In this document: in pieces, positions 8,430 through 18,684 of the stretch
Position numbering within the stretch: position 1 is the stretch's first letter
How the letters are laid out: the number at the start of each line of letters is the position of its first letter
NCBI GenBank assembly: GCA_943329665.2
Contig: CALQEU020000012.1
Span: 18,593-82,592, forward strand
From: JAJTFW01 sp903922455
Lineage (GTDB): Bacteria > Bacteroidota > Bacteroidia > AKYH767-A > OLB10
DNA length: 64,000 nt
Direction: 5' to 3'
The notes under the pieces: model-generated
The model's input: the letters and a program-made list of their open reading frames with translations, nothing else
Databases searched by the model: none
Told to the model about the DNA's origin: nothing
Made by a program: the position numbers and the translations under genes

Positions 8430-8827
8430 ATAAAATCCGTCAATCAGCCCAAGAGCCGAAAGAGAAACCAGTTGCTAAGCAAAAAGCAAATGGTGAAAGT
8501 GCTTCAAGAAAATTAATTCGTTTAGTGAACATCTTTGAATATTTCGATCGCGGTGCGGTGGTCGTTATTATGCCGTATATGTTTTTCTTGTTCTTTTTAG
8601 GATTGGCTTATATCGCTAATAGTTATTATGCGGAGAAATCCATTCGTGATATTGATAAAACCGGACGTGATTTAAAGGAGTTGAGAGCTGAATTCATTAC
8701 AGCACGTAACGATTTAATGTATCGTTCCAAATTAACAGAAGTAGCGAAAGCCATTGAAGTAAAAGAGGTAAAGGAAGCCACGACTGCTCCCAGCAAAATA
8801 GTAGTGAAAGTTAAATCCGAAAAATAA
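8426..8827 (+). CDS. ftsL: Cell division protein FtsL-like
   Basis: This 133-residue protein has a Lys/Gln/Glu-rich cytoplasmic tail, one membrane helix (about residues 47-68, VVIMPYMFFLFFLGLAYIA) and a short periplasmic coiled coil (about 72-105). That topology, the small size and the place between rsmH and ftsI are what FtsL looks like in Bacteroidota, where sequence identity to model FtsL is very low. It would act with FtsI/FtsW in activating septal wall synthesis. It overlaps rsmH by 4 bp (ATGA) and is followed 7 bp later by ftsI. Confidence 0.75.
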   Translation: MNKIRQSAQEPKEKPVAKQKANGESASRKLIRLVNIFEYFDRGAVVVIMPYMFFLFFLGLAYIANSYYAEKSIRDIDKTGRDLKELRAEFITARNDLMYRSKLTEVAKAIEVKEVKEATTAPSKIVVKVKSEK

Positions 8828-8834
8828 TTCGATC

Positions 8835-10937
8835 ATGGCTGAGAAGAAAAATGATATTTTACGCAGGACTTATTTGGTGTTTGCCGGATTTCTGATTTTC
8901 GGAATGGTGATTGTCGGACGTATCGGTTATTTGCAATTTGTACAGGGAGAATATTGGAAAAGCAAAGCTGATTTTTCAACGCTTTCTTATCATACCATCT
9001 CTCCAATGCGTGGAAATATTTATGCAAGTGATGGAAGTTTGTTGGCTACTTCTTTACCGAGATATGATATTCATGTAGATCTAAATTCCCATGGAATTAA
9101 AAGCGATGTGTTTAATGATAATGTTGATTCACTCGCGTATTGTTTAGCTCAATTGTTTAAAGGGAAATCGAAGAATGAGTATAAAAGAATTTTAAAGGAA
9201 GCAAGAAGTGAAGGGAATCGTTATTTATTACTCAAGCGAAATGTTTCTTATTCGGAGCAGAAAGTATTGCGCAACTTTCCACTTTTTCGTCTCGGAAAAA
9301 ATAAAGGTGGACTCATTGTTGATCAGTTGAGCCGTAGAGAAAAGCCTTTTAAATTATTAGCCTCTCGTACTGTAGGATATAAAATGGAGAACAATGCACT
9401 GGAATCCGTAGGTATTGAAGGTGCATTCGATAATAATTTGCGAGGTACAACAGGAAAACGTTTGATGCAACGTATAGCGGGCAATGTTTGGAAGCCAGTG
9501 AACAATGAGAATGAAATTGAACCATTAGATGGAAGTGATGTTATCACCACCATTGATTTGAATTTACAAGATGTTGCTGAGAATGCATTGATGAATCAAC
9601 TGCAAGCGAGTGAAGCCGAAATGGGCTGTGCTATTTTGATGGAAGTTTCAACGGGACACATTAAGGCCATTGCTAATTTGAAAAGGAATGGAACTGAAAA
9701 TAGTTATAGTTATGGTGAAGATTATAATTATGCTATTGGTCAAGGAACAGAGCCAGGATCTACATTTAAGTTAGCCACACTAATGGCTGCTATGGAAGAT
9801 GGATACATCGACTTAGATGATAGCTGCGATACAGGGAATGGAGAATTGCGGTTAGCCGGTGGCGTTATGATGAAAGATTCACATCATGGTGGCTATGGAA
9901 ATGTCTCTGTGAAGAAAGCATTTGCCGTTTCTTCGAATGTGGGCATCTCAAAAATTGCAATAAAGTATTATGGAAAGGATCCACAGAAGTTGATGAATCG
10001 CCTTCGTAGCATGCATATTGCAGAACCTTTAGCAATGCAATTGCCTGGTGAACCTGCAGCTCGATTGAAAGATACAAAGGATAAAGATTGGTCTAAAATT
10101 TCATTGCCATTTATTTCAATTGGATACGAATCGAAGTTGACTCCTTTGCAATTGCTTACCTTCTATAATGCCGTAGCGAACAACGGGAAAATGGTGCAGC
10201 CGCTTTTTGTTAAGGAAATTAGCAACAAAGGAAAAGTAGTAAAAGCCTATGAGGCGAAAGTGATTTCTGAAAATATTTGTTCTCCTGCTACCATCACTAT
10301 GGCTCGACGTATGTTGGAAGAAGTAGTTACTACAGGTACTGCATCACATATTAAACATGCGCAGTATACGATAGCCGGAAAAACGGGAACAGCGCAAATT
10401 GCACAAGGAAAAGATGGTTACAAAACGGGAAAAGTGAAGTATCAAGCTTCCTTCTGCGGATATTTCCCTGCCGATGAGCCTCGGTATTCTTGTATAGTCG
10501 TTGTATATGGTCCGAGTAAAAATGCTTACTACGGAGCTTCTATTGCTTGTCCAGTTTTTAAAGATATAGCCGACAAAGCATATGCACTCGACATCAAAAT
10601 GCATAAAGAAGTGGTACAATCTCCCGACTCTTTATATGCAGGACTTCCAATTGTAAAATCAGGACGTGGTTTTTCTACGAAGCAGGCAACAAAGAATTTA
10701 AATGTAAAATACAATGGTCCTGAAAATGGTTGGGTGACCAAACAACAAAGTACATATACTCCCGAAGATGAGAAAGTGCCTAACGTAACGGGCATGGGTC
10801 TGCGCGATGCAATCTATTTACTCGAAGGTCAGGGGATGATGGTGAAGCCAGTGGGTAGAGGTGCCGTAGTGAGACAGTCATTGCAGCCAGGAGCAAAATT
10901 CCAAAAAGGACAACAAATAATAATTGAATTAGGGTAA
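8835..10937 (+). CDS. ftsI: Division transpeptidase FtsI (PBP3, class B) with PASTA domain
   Basis: A 700-residue class B penicillin-binding protein that cross-links septal peptidoglycan. One membrane helix lies near residues 12-33, followed by the PBP dimer domain (from about 55, SPMRGNIY). The transpeptidase domain carries all three motifs: S309-T-F-K312, S366-S-N368 and K516-T-G518. A single PASTA domain (about 640-700, VPNVTGMGLRDAI) closes the protein, as is usual in Bacteroidota. The stop TAA shares its last base with the murE ATG. Confidence 0.95.
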   Translation: MAEKKNDILRRTYLVFAGFLIFGMVIVGRIGYLQFVQGEYWKSKADFSTLSYHTISPMRGNIYASDGSLLATSLPRYDIHVDLNSHGIKSDVFNDNVDSLAYCLAQLFKGKSKNEYKRILKEARSEGNRYLLLKRNVSYSEQKVLRNFPLFRLGKNKGGLIVDQLSRREKPFKLLASRTVGYKMENNALESVGIEGAFDNNLRGTTGKRLMQRIAGNVWKPVNNENEIEPLDGSDVITTIDLNLQDVAENALMNQLQASEAEMGCAILMEVSTGHIKAIANLKRNGTENSYSYGEDYNYAIGQGTEPGSTFKLATLMAAMEDGYIDLDDSCDTGNGELRLAGGVMMKDSHHGGYGNVSVKKAFAVSSNVGISKIAIKYYGKDPQKLMNRLRSMHIAEPLAMQLPGEPAARLKDTKDKDWSKISLPFISIGYESKLTPLQLLTFYNAVANNGKMVQPLFVKEISNKGKVVKAYEAKVISENICSPATITMARRMLEEVVTTGTASHIKHAQYTIAGKTGTAQIAQGKDGYKTGKVKYQASFCGYFPADEPRYSCIVVVYGPSKNAYYGASIACPVFKDIADKAYALDIKMHKEVVQSPDSLYAGLPIVKSGRGFSTKQATKNLNVKYNGPENGWVTKQQSTYTPEDEKVPNVTGMGLRDAIYLLEGQGMMVKPVGRGAVVRQSLQPGAKFQKGQQIIIELG

Positions 10938-12394
10938 TGCATCTACTTAGCGATTTACTTTACAAAGCCGGCATCGAAGAAGTAAGTGGTGACACTTCCA
11001 TCTCGATTGAGAAGGTGTGCTTTGATTCACGCAAAGTAGAAGCGGATACTTTATTTATTGCCATTCGTGGCACAGTAGTCGACGGTCATCATTTCATTGC
11101 AGAAGTTATTGCAAAAGGCGCCACCGCCATTGTGTGTGAAGAAATGCCTGCTGAACGTTTTCAAAGTGTAACTTATGTTCAAGTGAAAGATTCTTCACTT
11201 GCCATAGCCATCATCGCTGCTAATTTTTACGATCATCCTTCCGAAAAATTAAAACTGATTGGGGTAACCGGTACCAATGGAAAAACGACCGTCGTTACAT
11301 TATTGCATGCATTGTTTCGTCAGTTGGGTTATAAAGTTGGTTTGTTAAGCACGGTAGTAAATCGAATTAATGATTTAGAAATTCTATCCACACATACTAC
11401 GCCTGACCCCCTGCAATTGAATGCGCTTTTAGCGAAGATGGTTGATTCGGAATGTGCCTACTGTTTTATGGAAGTAAGTTCGCATGCAGTAGTACAGCAT
11501 CGCATCAGTGGATTACAATTTGATGGAGGTGTATTTACGAATATCACTCGTGATCATTTAGATTATCATAAAACATTCGAAGAGTATATCAAAGCGAAGC
11601 AAGGGTTTTTTGATAAGCTTTCATCCAATGCATTTGCATTAGTGAATGCCGATGATCGCAATGGAAAAATAATGGTGCAAAATTCTAAAGCAACAGTGAA
11701 AACGTTTAGCTTGATGGGTGTTGCCGATTTCAAAGCGAAGATATTGGAAAGCTCTTTTGCTGGATTAATGTTGAACATAGAAGGAAACGATTTATTATGT
11801 CGACTCAGTGGGAAATTTAATGCATACAATTTATTGAGTGTATATGGAGTAGCGATGTTGATGGGTGAAGAAAAGTTAGCCGTATTAACTGCTATCAGTA
11901 CACTACAGTCACCTGAAGGAAGATTTCAACGAGTGGAAAGTGCAAATGGTGTAATAGGAATTATTGATTATGCACATACTCCGGATGCATTGCAAAATGT
12001 TTTGTCGACCATACAAGATATTCGTTTAGGAAATGAACAAATAATTACGGTGGTAGGCTGTGGTGGTGATCGCGACAAAGGAAAGCGTCCACAGATGGCA
12101 GCCATTGCATGTGATCAAAGTGATCGCGTGATTTTAACTTCCGACAACCCACGCAATGAAGATCCTGATCAAATCATTGCTGAGATGAAAGTTGGAATTC
12201 CTATTCACCAACAAAAGAAAGTTCTTTCTGTAAGCGATCGTCGTGAAGCAGTTCGTACCGCATGTGCGCTAGCGAAGAAAGGAGATATTATTCTTCTGGC
12301 CGGAAAAGGACATGAAAAGTATCAAGAAATTAAAGGGGTGAAACAGCCCTTTGACGACTTACAAGTATTAGAAGAATCATTTGAACTCTGTTAA
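10937..12394 (+). CDS. murE: UDP-MurNAc-L-Ala-D-Glu:meso-DAP ligase MurE
   Basis: This 485-residue cytoplasmic Mur ligase adds the third amino acid of the peptidoglycan stem peptide. The ATP loop is GVTGTNGKTT (about 109-118). Further marks are TTPDPLQL, the EVSSHAV block and the C-terminal AGKGHEKYQ. The substrate-selecting motif D403-N-P-R406 is the form found in enzymes that use meso-diaminopimelate; lysine-type enzymes differ here. The wall is therefore predicted to be m-DAP type. It overlaps ftsI by 1 bp and is followed by mraY 2 bp later. Confidence 0.96.
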   Translation: MHLLSDLLYKAGIEEVSGDTSISIEKVCFDSRKVEADTLFIAIRGTVVDGHHFIAEVIAKGATAIVCEEMPAERFQSVTYVQVKDSSLAIAIIAANFYDHPSEKLKLIGVTGTNGKTTVVTLLHALFRQLGYKVGLLSTVVNRINDLEILSTHTTPDPLQLNALLAKMVDSECAYCFMEVSSHAVVQHRISGLQFDGGVFTNITRDHLDYHKTFEEYIKAKQGFFDKLSSNAFALVNADDRNGKIMVQNSKATVKTFSLMGVADFKAKILESSFAGLMLNIEGNDLLCRLSGKFNAYNLLSVYGVAMLMGEEKLAVLTAISTLQSPEGRFQRVESANGVIGIIDYAHTPDALQNVLSTIQDIRLGNEQIITVVGCGGDRDKGKRPQMAAIACDQSDRVILTSDNPRNEDPDQIIAEMKVGIPIHQQKKVLSVSDRREAVRTACALAKKGDIILLAGKGHEKYQEIKGVKQPFDDLQVLEESFELC

Positions 12395-12396
12395 CT

Positions 12397-13656
12397 ATGT
12401 TATATTATCTCTTTGAATTCTTAGATAAAGCGTACGACATTCCAGGTGCTGGAGTGTTTCGTTTCTTGTCATTCAGAGCGGCGATGGCTATCATCACTTC
12501 GCTAGTGATCACTTTGTTTTTAGGAAAGCGAATCATTGCATTGCTATTGCGTATGCAAGTTGGAGAAACTATTCGTGATTTAGGATTAGATGGTCAAGCG
12601 AAAAAACAAGGGACTCCAACCATGGGAGGACTTATCATTATTGCTGCGATTCTCATTCCTACATTTCTATTCACAAAGTTGGATAACGTTTATATCATCA
12701 CCATGATTGTAAGTGTGATTTGGTTGGGCATTATCGGATTTGTAGATGATTACATCAAAGTATTTAAAAGAGACAAAGAAGGATTAAGAGCGAAGTCTAA
12801 ATTAATTGGGCAAGTAGGATTAGGTGTTATCATTGGTTCTATTCTCTATTTTAATCCGAATGTAGTGGTGCGCGAGAATAGTGCGGTTGAATCAAGTGTT
12901 GTTATTAGTCAGGGAGGAAATATCGTTGATGATATTAATAATTCTGAAAACATCGCATCTATAGGAGTAAATGTTAAATCAACTAAAACTACCATTCCGT
13001 TTTTTAAAAACAATGAATTTGAATATGCAGATTTGATTGGCTGGGCAGGCGATCATAAATCATGGATGTTACCCGCACTCTTTATTTTGATGGTGATATT
13101 TATTGTAACCGCAGTTTCCAATGGAGCCAATATTACGGATGGGATCGATGGACTTGCAACAGGAACCAGCGCGATTGTTGGAACTACACTTGCTGTCTTC
13201 GCTTATGTATCAGGTAATACGGTTTTTGCAAGTTATTTAAACATCATGTACATTCCCAATACTGGTGAGTTGATGGTTTTCATGAGTGCATTTGTAGGTG
13301 CTTGTGTTGGATTTCTTTGGTATAACTCATATCCTGCACAAGTATTTATGGGCGATACTGGAAGTTTAGCATTGGGTGGAATCATAGCCGTTTTCGCTAT
13401 TGCCATTCGCAAAGAATTATTGATTCCTATTATCTGTGGCGTGTTCTTAGTGGAGAATTTATCAGTGATGGTACAAGTAAGTTATTTTAAATACACTCGA
13501 AAAAAATATGGAGAAGGTCGTCGCATCTTTAAAATGTCGCCACTTCACCACCATTATCAAAAGTTAGGATATCACGAATCTAAAATCGTAACTCGATTTT
13601 GGATTGTAGGATTGATGCTTGCTGTATTAAGTGTAGTTACCTTAAAGTTGAGATAA
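12397..13656 (+). CDS. mraY: Phospho-MurNAc-pentapeptide translocase MraY
   Basis: MraY transfers phospho-MurNAc-pentapeptide to undecaprenyl phosphate at the inner membrane, giving lipid I. The 419-residue multi-span protein contains GTPTMGG, FVDDYIKVFKRDKEGL, NGANITDGIDGLATG, FMGDTGSLALGG and SPLHHHYQKLG, all expected active-site motifs. It is about 60 residues longer than the typical 360: the excess is a polar insertion around residues 150-205, after the helix ending LYFNPNV, which lacks MraY motifs. Insertions at this place occur in Bacteroidota MraY. Confidence 0.95.
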   Translation: MLYYLFEFLDKAYDIPGAGVFRFLSFRAAMAIITSLVITLFLGKRIIALLLRMQVGETIRDLGLDGQAKKQGTPTMGGLIIIAAILIPTFLFTKLDNVYIITMIVSVIWLGIIGFVDDYIKVFKRDKEGLRAKSKLIGQVGLGVIIGSILYFNPNVVVRENSAVESSVVISQGGNIVDDINNSENIASIGVNVKSTKTTIPFFKNNEFEYADLIGWAGDHKSWMLPALFILMVIFIVTAVSNGANITDGIDGLATGTSAIVGTTLAVFAYVSGNTVFASYLNIMYIPNTGELMVFMSAFVGACVGFLWYNSYPAQVFMGDTGSLALGGIIAVFAIAIRKELLIPIICGVFLVENLSVMVQVSYFKYTRKKYGEGRRIFKMSPLHHHYQKLGYHESKIVTRFWIVGLMLAVLSVVTLKLR

Positions 13657-13663
13657 AAAATAA

Positions 13664-15010
13664 ATGTCTGCTTCAAAAGAAAATATGGTCATTCTCGGTG
13701 CTGCTGAAAGCGGTGTTGGGACAGCTATACTCGCTAAAAAGCTAGGCATGCAAGTTTTTGTTTCTGATTCTGGAAAGATCGCTGAAAAGTACAAAGCAGA
13801 GTTAGAAAAATATCAAATTCAATTCGAAGAAGGTCAACATTCGCAAGAAATAATATTGACCGCCGATGTGTTGGTGAAGAGTCCAGGAATTCCTGACAAA
13901 GCACCCATCATTAAAAAATTAAAGGAAGCGAATATTCAAATTCAATCCGAGATTGAGTTTGCAGCCAAGCATACTACAGCAAAAATAATTGCGATCACAG
14001 GAACTAACGGCAAGACCACAACAACATTATTGACGCATCACTTATTAGGTAAGGCAGGATTCAATGTGGGTTTAGGTGGAAACATCGGAAAAAGTTTTGC
14101 TCGTCAAGTTGCTGAAGAATCGCACGATTATTATGTACTTGAGCTCAGTAGTTTTCAGTTAGATGGATGTTACACATTCAGAGCAGACATCGCGGTGCTG
14201 ACAAACATTACTCCTGATCATTTGGATCGCTATGAATATAATTTACAGAATTATATTGAATCGAAGTTTAGGATTATACAGAATCAACGAAGTGAAGATG
14301 TATTCATCTACTGTGCAGATGATGCGCTTACCCTACAACAATTAGAAAAGATTACGCCCGCTATGCAATGCTTTCCGTTTAGCATCAAAAAAAAGGAAAA
14401 CATGAGCGCCTGGTTAGAAGACACGCAATTAAACATTCAAACACATAACCAAACCTACAATATGTCAATCCACGATCTTGCTCTTCAAGGCAAACACAAC
14501 ATTTACAATTCAATGGCAGCAGGAATAGCCGGACGTATTCTTGACATTCGTAAAGAGGTAGTTCGCGAGAGCTTTTCCGATTTCGAAAACATTGAGCATC
14601 GTCTGGAAAATGTAACTACCGTTCACGGAATTGAATTTATCAATGATTCAAAAGCAACCAATGTGAATTCTACTTGGTATGCATTAGAGTCTATGCAAAA
14701 ACCTACCATATGGATTGCGGGTGGAGTTGATAAAGGAAATGAATACGAAATGCTTCTCGAGTTAGTAAAAAAAAGAGTGAAGGCAATCGTGTGCATGGGA
14801 ACCGAGAATAAAAAGATTATAGAAGCATTTAAATCGGTTGTTCCTATCATCATTGAAACAGCTTCTGCAGAAGAAGCCGTTCAAGCTGCTTATGGATTGG
14901 GAAAAAATGGCGATGTCGTTTTATTATCACCCGCTTGTGCAAGTTTCGATTTGTTTGAAAACTACGAAGACCGTGGTCGCAAATTCAAAACAGCGGTTCG
15001 TAATTTATAA
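13664..15010 (+). CDS. murD: UDP-MurNAc-L-alanine:D-glutamate ligase MurD
   Basis: A 448-residue Mur ligase that adds D-Glu to UDP-MurNAc-L-Ala. The N-terminal domain begins VILGAAESGVGTAILAKK; the ATP loop is AITGTNGKTTTTLL (about 108-121); central marks include LELSSFQLDG and LTNITPDHLDRY. The C-terminal domain has INDSKATNVNST, IAGGVDKG and LLSPACASFDLFENYEDRG. Length is normal. It sits 7 bp after mraY and 19 bp before ftsW. Confidence 0.96.
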   Translation: MSASKENMVILGAAESGVGTAILAKKLGMQVFVSDSGKIAEKYKAELEKYQIQFEEGQHSQEIILTADVLVKSPGIPDKAPIIKKLKEANIQIQSEIEFAAKHTTAKIIAITGTNGKTTTTLLTHHLLGKAGFNVGLGGNIGKSFARQVAEESHDYYVLELSSFQLDGCYTFRADIAVLTNITPDHLDRYEYNLQNYIESKFRIIQNQRSEDVFIYCADDALTLQQLEKITPAMQCFPFSIKKKENMSAWLEDTQLNIQTHNQTYNMSIHDLALQGKHNIYNSMAAGIAGRILDIRKEVVRESFSDFENIEHRLENVTTVHGIEFINDSKATNVNSTWYALESMQKPTIWIAGGVDKGNEYEMLLELVKKRVKAIVCMGTENKKIIEAFKSVVPIIIETASAEEAVQAAYGLGKNGDVVLLSPACASFDLFENYEDRGRKFKTAVRNL

Positions 15011-15029
15011 TTAATAAAGAGAGAGAAAG

Positions 15030-16181
15030 ATGACTTGGCTGGAGACCTACTTTAAAGGCGATCGCACCATCTGGTTAATCGTGATACTATTAAGTATCGT
15101 GAGTATACTTGCTGTGTATAGTTCAACAGGAACCCTGGCTTATAAGTATCAGTCGGGGAATACAGAATACTATTTATTCAAGCATGGAATCATTATGCTG
15201 TTGGGTTTTGCGTTGATGTATGGTATTCATATGTTGAAGTATACTGTATATGCGCGCATCGCAACATTTGGAATTTTAGTAGCAATACCCTTGTTGCTTT
15301 TCACTTTATTAATGGGAAGTAACATTAATGATGCAAGTCGTTGGTTAACACTTCCCATCATTGGTCTTTCTTTTCAAACTTCCGATTTTGCAAAAGTCGC
15401 ATTGATCCTATATGTAGCTCGCCTGCTGTCGAAGAAGCAAGATAATATTAAAGATTTTAAAACGGCATTTCTTCCTATCATCATCCCGATTGCTGTGGTG
15501 TGTCTGTTGATTTTACCAGCAAATTTATCTACTGCAGCTGTATTATTTACTACTTGTGTGGTCTTGATGTTTATCGGACGAATAAGCATGAAGTACATCA
15601 TGTATATGTTTGGAGGTGCGGTGGTCATCTTCAGTTTGTATTTGGCTTTTGCTTATTTTACAGGAATCGGTGGAGGTCGTATCAGCACTTGGTCATCACG
15701 TGTCGAAAATTTTATTTGGGGTGGCGACGAAGGAAATTATCAAGTGCAACAATCTAAAATTGCAATTGCTACGGGCGGACTTGTTGGCAAGGGTCCAGGG
15801 AATAGTGATCAAAGAAATTTCTTGCCACATCCTTACTCTGATTTTATTTTCGCCATCATCGTTGAAGAATATGGATTATTAGGAGGGACATTCGTACTCT
15901 TTTTGTACTTACTTCTCTTTTATCGAGCCATGCAAATCGTCAAGAAGACCGAGCGCGCATTTGCTGCGCTTATTACCATAGGATGTGCATTTAGTTTAGT
16001 ATTTCAAGGATTAATAAATATGGCTGTTGCGGTGCATATATTTCCTGTGACGGGTCAACCACTTCCCATGTTAAGTATGGGTGGAACTTCCATTTGGTTT
16101 ACAAGTGCTGCCATTGGAATTATATTAAGTGTGAGTAGTGAGATTGATAAAACCGATACTAAGCCAGCCCTTGCAGCCTAA
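15030..16181 (+). CDS. ftsW: Septal peptidoglycan glycosyltransferase FtsW
   Basis: This 383-residue SEDS protein, with about 10 membrane helices, polymerises lipid II at the septum together with FtsI. Recognisable SEDS segments are NDASRWL (about 100-106), QTSDFAK, the large periplasmic-loop region GGRISTWSSRVENF, QQSKIAIATGGLVGKGPGNS, LPHPYSDFIFAIIVEEYG and PVTGQPLPMLSMGGTS. Its 3' end overlaps murG by 44 bp, so murG translation is probably coupled. Confidence 0.94.
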   Translation: MTWLETYFKGDRTIWLIVILLSIVSILAVYSSTGTLAYKYQSGNTEYYLFKHGIIMLLGFALMYGIHMLKYTVYARIATFGILVAIPLLLFTLLMGSNINDASRWLTLPIIGLSFQTSDFAKVALILYVARLLSKKQDNIKDFKTAFLPIIIPIAVVCLLILPANLSTAAVLFTTCVVLMFIGRISMKYIMYMFGGAVVIFSLYLAFAYFTGIGGGRISTWSSRVENFIWGGDEGNYQVQQSKIAIATGGLVGKGPGNSDQRNFLPHPYSDFIFAIIVEEYGLLGGTFVLFLYLLLFYRAMQIVKKTERAFAALITIGCAFSLVFQGLINMAVAVHIFPVTGQPLPMLSMGGTSIWFTSAAIGIILSVSSEIDKTDTKPALAA

Positions 16182-17283
16182 TCAAAACATACGTGTTGTA
16201 ATTAGCGGAGGTGGGACAGGTGGACACATCTTCCCTGCCATTGCTATTGCCAATGCATTGAAAGCAGTGAATAATGATATAGAAATATTATTTGTTGGTG
16301 CAGAAGGTAAAATGGAAATGGAAAAAGTTCCTGCAGCTGGATTCACCATTAAAGGATTACCCATAGCGGGAATAAAGCGAGAAGTGAGTATTGATAATTT
16401 ATCATTTCCTCTTAAATTAATTAAAAGTTTGAACAAAGCTAATTCAATATTAAAGGATTTTAATCCACACGTTGCGGTGGGTGTTGGCGGATATGCCAGT
16501 GGTCCACTATTGTATATTGCTGCTCGAAGAGGCGTACCTACATTAATACAGGAACAAAATTCTTATCCAGGAATCACCAATAAATTACTAGCGAAAAAGG
16601 CAAAGAAGATCTGTGTGGCGTATGAAAACATGCATCACTTTTTTCCCGCTGCGAAAATTGTATTTACTGGAAATCCAGTTCGCGGTGATATTCAATCCAT
16701 AGAAGGGAAAAGAGAAGAAGCAGCACAGTTTTTTGGTTTGGATGCCACGCGACCAACATTATTAATTGTTGGAGGAAGTCAAGGTGCGCGCAGTATTAAC
16801 AGAGCTATAAAGTCAGGGCTTCAAGAATTGGTTGAGTCGGGGGTGCAAGTGATCTGGCAAACTGGAAAATTATTTTCACAGGAAGCGTCAGAAGCGTTAA
16901 CCATCCTTAGTACTACTTCTATCAAAGCAATGGATTTTATTTCGCGAATGGATTTAGCGTATGCTTTAGCGGATGCAGTAGTTACACGTGCGGGAGCTAG
17001 TACCGTTTCTGAATTATGTATTGTGAAGAAGCCATCAATTATGGTTCCATTACCCACAGCCGCAGAAGACCATCAAACAAAAAATTGCAAAGCATTAGTA
17101 AATAGAAACGCTGCATTATTGGTTACCGATAATGAAGTTGCAACTCGTTTGGTAAAGGAGGCCATTGCACTCATCTTTAATAAGGAGAAGTGCAAGGAAC
17201 TTTCTGAAAATATTGCTCCCTTAGCAAGACCAAATGCTGCTTTTGAAATAGCAAATGAAATCTTACAACTTGTAAAACGATAG
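16138..17283 (+). CDS. murG: UDP-GlcNAc:lipid I GlcNAc-transferase MurG
   Basis: MurG converts lipid I to lipid II on the cytoplasmic face of the membrane. The 381-residue GT28 protein has ISGGGTGGHIFPAIAIA (about 21-37), GVGGYASGP, LIQEQNSYPGITNK and, in the C-terminal half, GGSQGARSIN and TRAGASTVSEL. ATG 16138 is the only in-frame ATG before the glycine-rich loop, which forces the 44-bp overlap with ftsW. murC begins 4 nt after its stop. Confidence 0.95.
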   Translation: MRLIKPILSQPLQPNQNIRVVISGGGTGGHIFPAIAIANALKAVNNDIEILFVGAEGKMEMEKVPAAGFTIKGLPIAGIKREVSIDNLSFPLKLIKSLNKANSILKDFNPHVAVGVGGYASGPLLYIAARRGVPTLIQEQNSYPGITNKLLAKKAKKICVAYENMHHFFPAAKIVFTGNPVRGDIQSIEGKREEAAQFFGLDATRPTLLIVGGSQGARSINRAIKSGLQELVESGVQVIWQTGKLFSQEASEALTILSTTSIKAMDFISRMDLAYALADAVVTRAGASTVSELCIVKKPSIMVPLPTAAEDHQTKNCKALVNRNAALLVTDNEVATRLVKEAIALIFNKEKCKELSENIAPLARPNAAFEIANEILQLVKR

Positions 17284-17286
17284 AAA

Positions 17287-18684
17287 TTGAAACAAATTAA
17301 TTGGCAAACAATCACACAAGTTTATTTCCTCGGAATAGGAGGAATAGGCATGAGTGCCCTTGCTCGTTATTTTTTAGCTGAGGGAAAATTAGTTGCTGGG
17401 TATGATCGTACCTCAACCCCGTTAACTGATGCTTTGAAATTGGAAGGAATGAAAATTCATTTTGAAGATGATGTTACTCAAATTCCTACTTCTTTTGCTG
17501 ATTTGAGTTTGAAAGATCAAACTTTGGTGGTCTTAACTCCAGCGATTCCACCTCATCATACAGAACTTGATTATTTTAAGAGCAAAGAGTTTCAACTAGT
17601 AAAAAGATCCCAAGTATTGGGATTTATTACAGAACCGCATGTGTGTTTTGGAGTTGCTGGGACGCATGGTAAAACGACGACTTCTTCTATTCTAGCTCAT
17701 ATTTTAAATACGGCCGGACATAATATCAGTGCTTTTTTAGGTGGAATCAGTTCTAATTACAAATCGAATTTGTTATTAGGAAAATCAACTCAACCGAAGC
17801 ATGAAATTGTGGTGGAAGCGGATGAGTACGATCGTTCTTTCCTTACACTTTTTCCAGATGCAGCCATCATCACATCAATGGACGCCGATCATTTGGATAT
17901 TTATGGTAGTAAAGAAGAAATGCATTTGAATTATCAAGCTTTTGCAGCTCAAGTTCATCCCAGTGGATTCATTGTTCAAAAATCAGGATTGGAATTGGGA
18001 AATTGTCAAGCTCGAAAAATTACCTATTCCATCACTGATACGCATGCAAATTATATGGGCGAAAATATTAATATAGTGAATGGAAAATATATTTTCAATT
18101 TAGTTACTCCAGCATACGTAATTGATGGCTTAGAATTAGGATTGCCAGGTCGACATAATGTAGAGAATGCAGTTGCAGCCTCTGCTTTAGCGCTTGAACG
18201 AGGAGTGGATATGGTTTCCTTAAAAGAAGCACTGAAAAGTTATTCAGGAGTGCAACGTCGATTCGAATATCATGTGCGAAAGGATAATGTAATTTACATT
18301 GACGATTACGCCCATCATCCAGAAGAATTGAGAGCCGCTATATTATCAGCACGTGAATTGCATCCGAATAAAAGAATTGCAGCAGCGTTTCAGCCGCATT
18401 TGTTCACACGAACACGTGATTTTTTAGATGGTTTTGCAGAAAGTTTGAGTTTATTAGATACCTTATATTTATTGGAAATATATCCAGCGCGAGAGTTACC
18501 TATTGATGGAGTGGATGCAGGAATCATTTTTGATAAAGTGACCATCCAAGATAAACATAGAGTAAGTAAAGAAGAATTAATTGCCCAGCTGAGAAAAAAT
18601 ACGCCACAGGTATTTTTAACCTTAGGAGCAGGGGATATCGATCAATTAGTTGAACCTATTAAAAAACTTTTTGAAGGAGTATGA
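17287..18684 (+). CDS. murC: UDP-MurNAc:L-alanine ligase MurC
   Basis: A 465-residue Mur ligase that adds the first amino acid. The N-terminus reads VYFLGIGGIGMSALARYF; the ATP loop is FGVAGTHGKTTTSSIL (about 118-133); then VVEADEYDRSF, SMDADHLDIYG and C-terminal DDYAHHPEE and AAFQPHLFTRT. The start is TTG at 17287: the next in-frame Met lies within the conserved GIGGIGM loop and would cut it. ftsQ overlaps by 4 bp (ATGA); ddl, often found here in proteobacteria, is absent. Confidence 0.95.
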   Translation: MKQINWQTITQVYFLGIGGIGMSALARYFLAEGKLVAGYDRTSTPLTDALKLEGMKIHFEDDVTQIPTSFADLSLKDQTLVVLTPAIPPHHTELDYFKSKEFQLVKRSQVLGFITEPHVCFGVAGTHGKTTTSSILAHILNTAGHNISAFLGGISSNYKSNLLLGKSTQPKHEIVVEADEYDRSFLTLFPDAAIITSMDADHLDIYGSKEEMHLNYQAFAAQVHPSGFIVQKSGLELGNCQARKITYSITDTHANYMGENINIVNGKYIFNLVTPAYVIDGLELGLPGRHNVENAVAASALALERGVDMVSLKEALKSYSGVQRRFEYHVRKDNVIYIDDYAHHPEELRAAILSARELHPNKRIAAAFQPHLFTRTRDFLDGFAESLSLLDTLYLLEIYPARELPIDGVDAGIIFDKVTIQDKHRVSKEELIAQLRKNTPQVFLTLGAGDIDQLVEPIKKLFEGV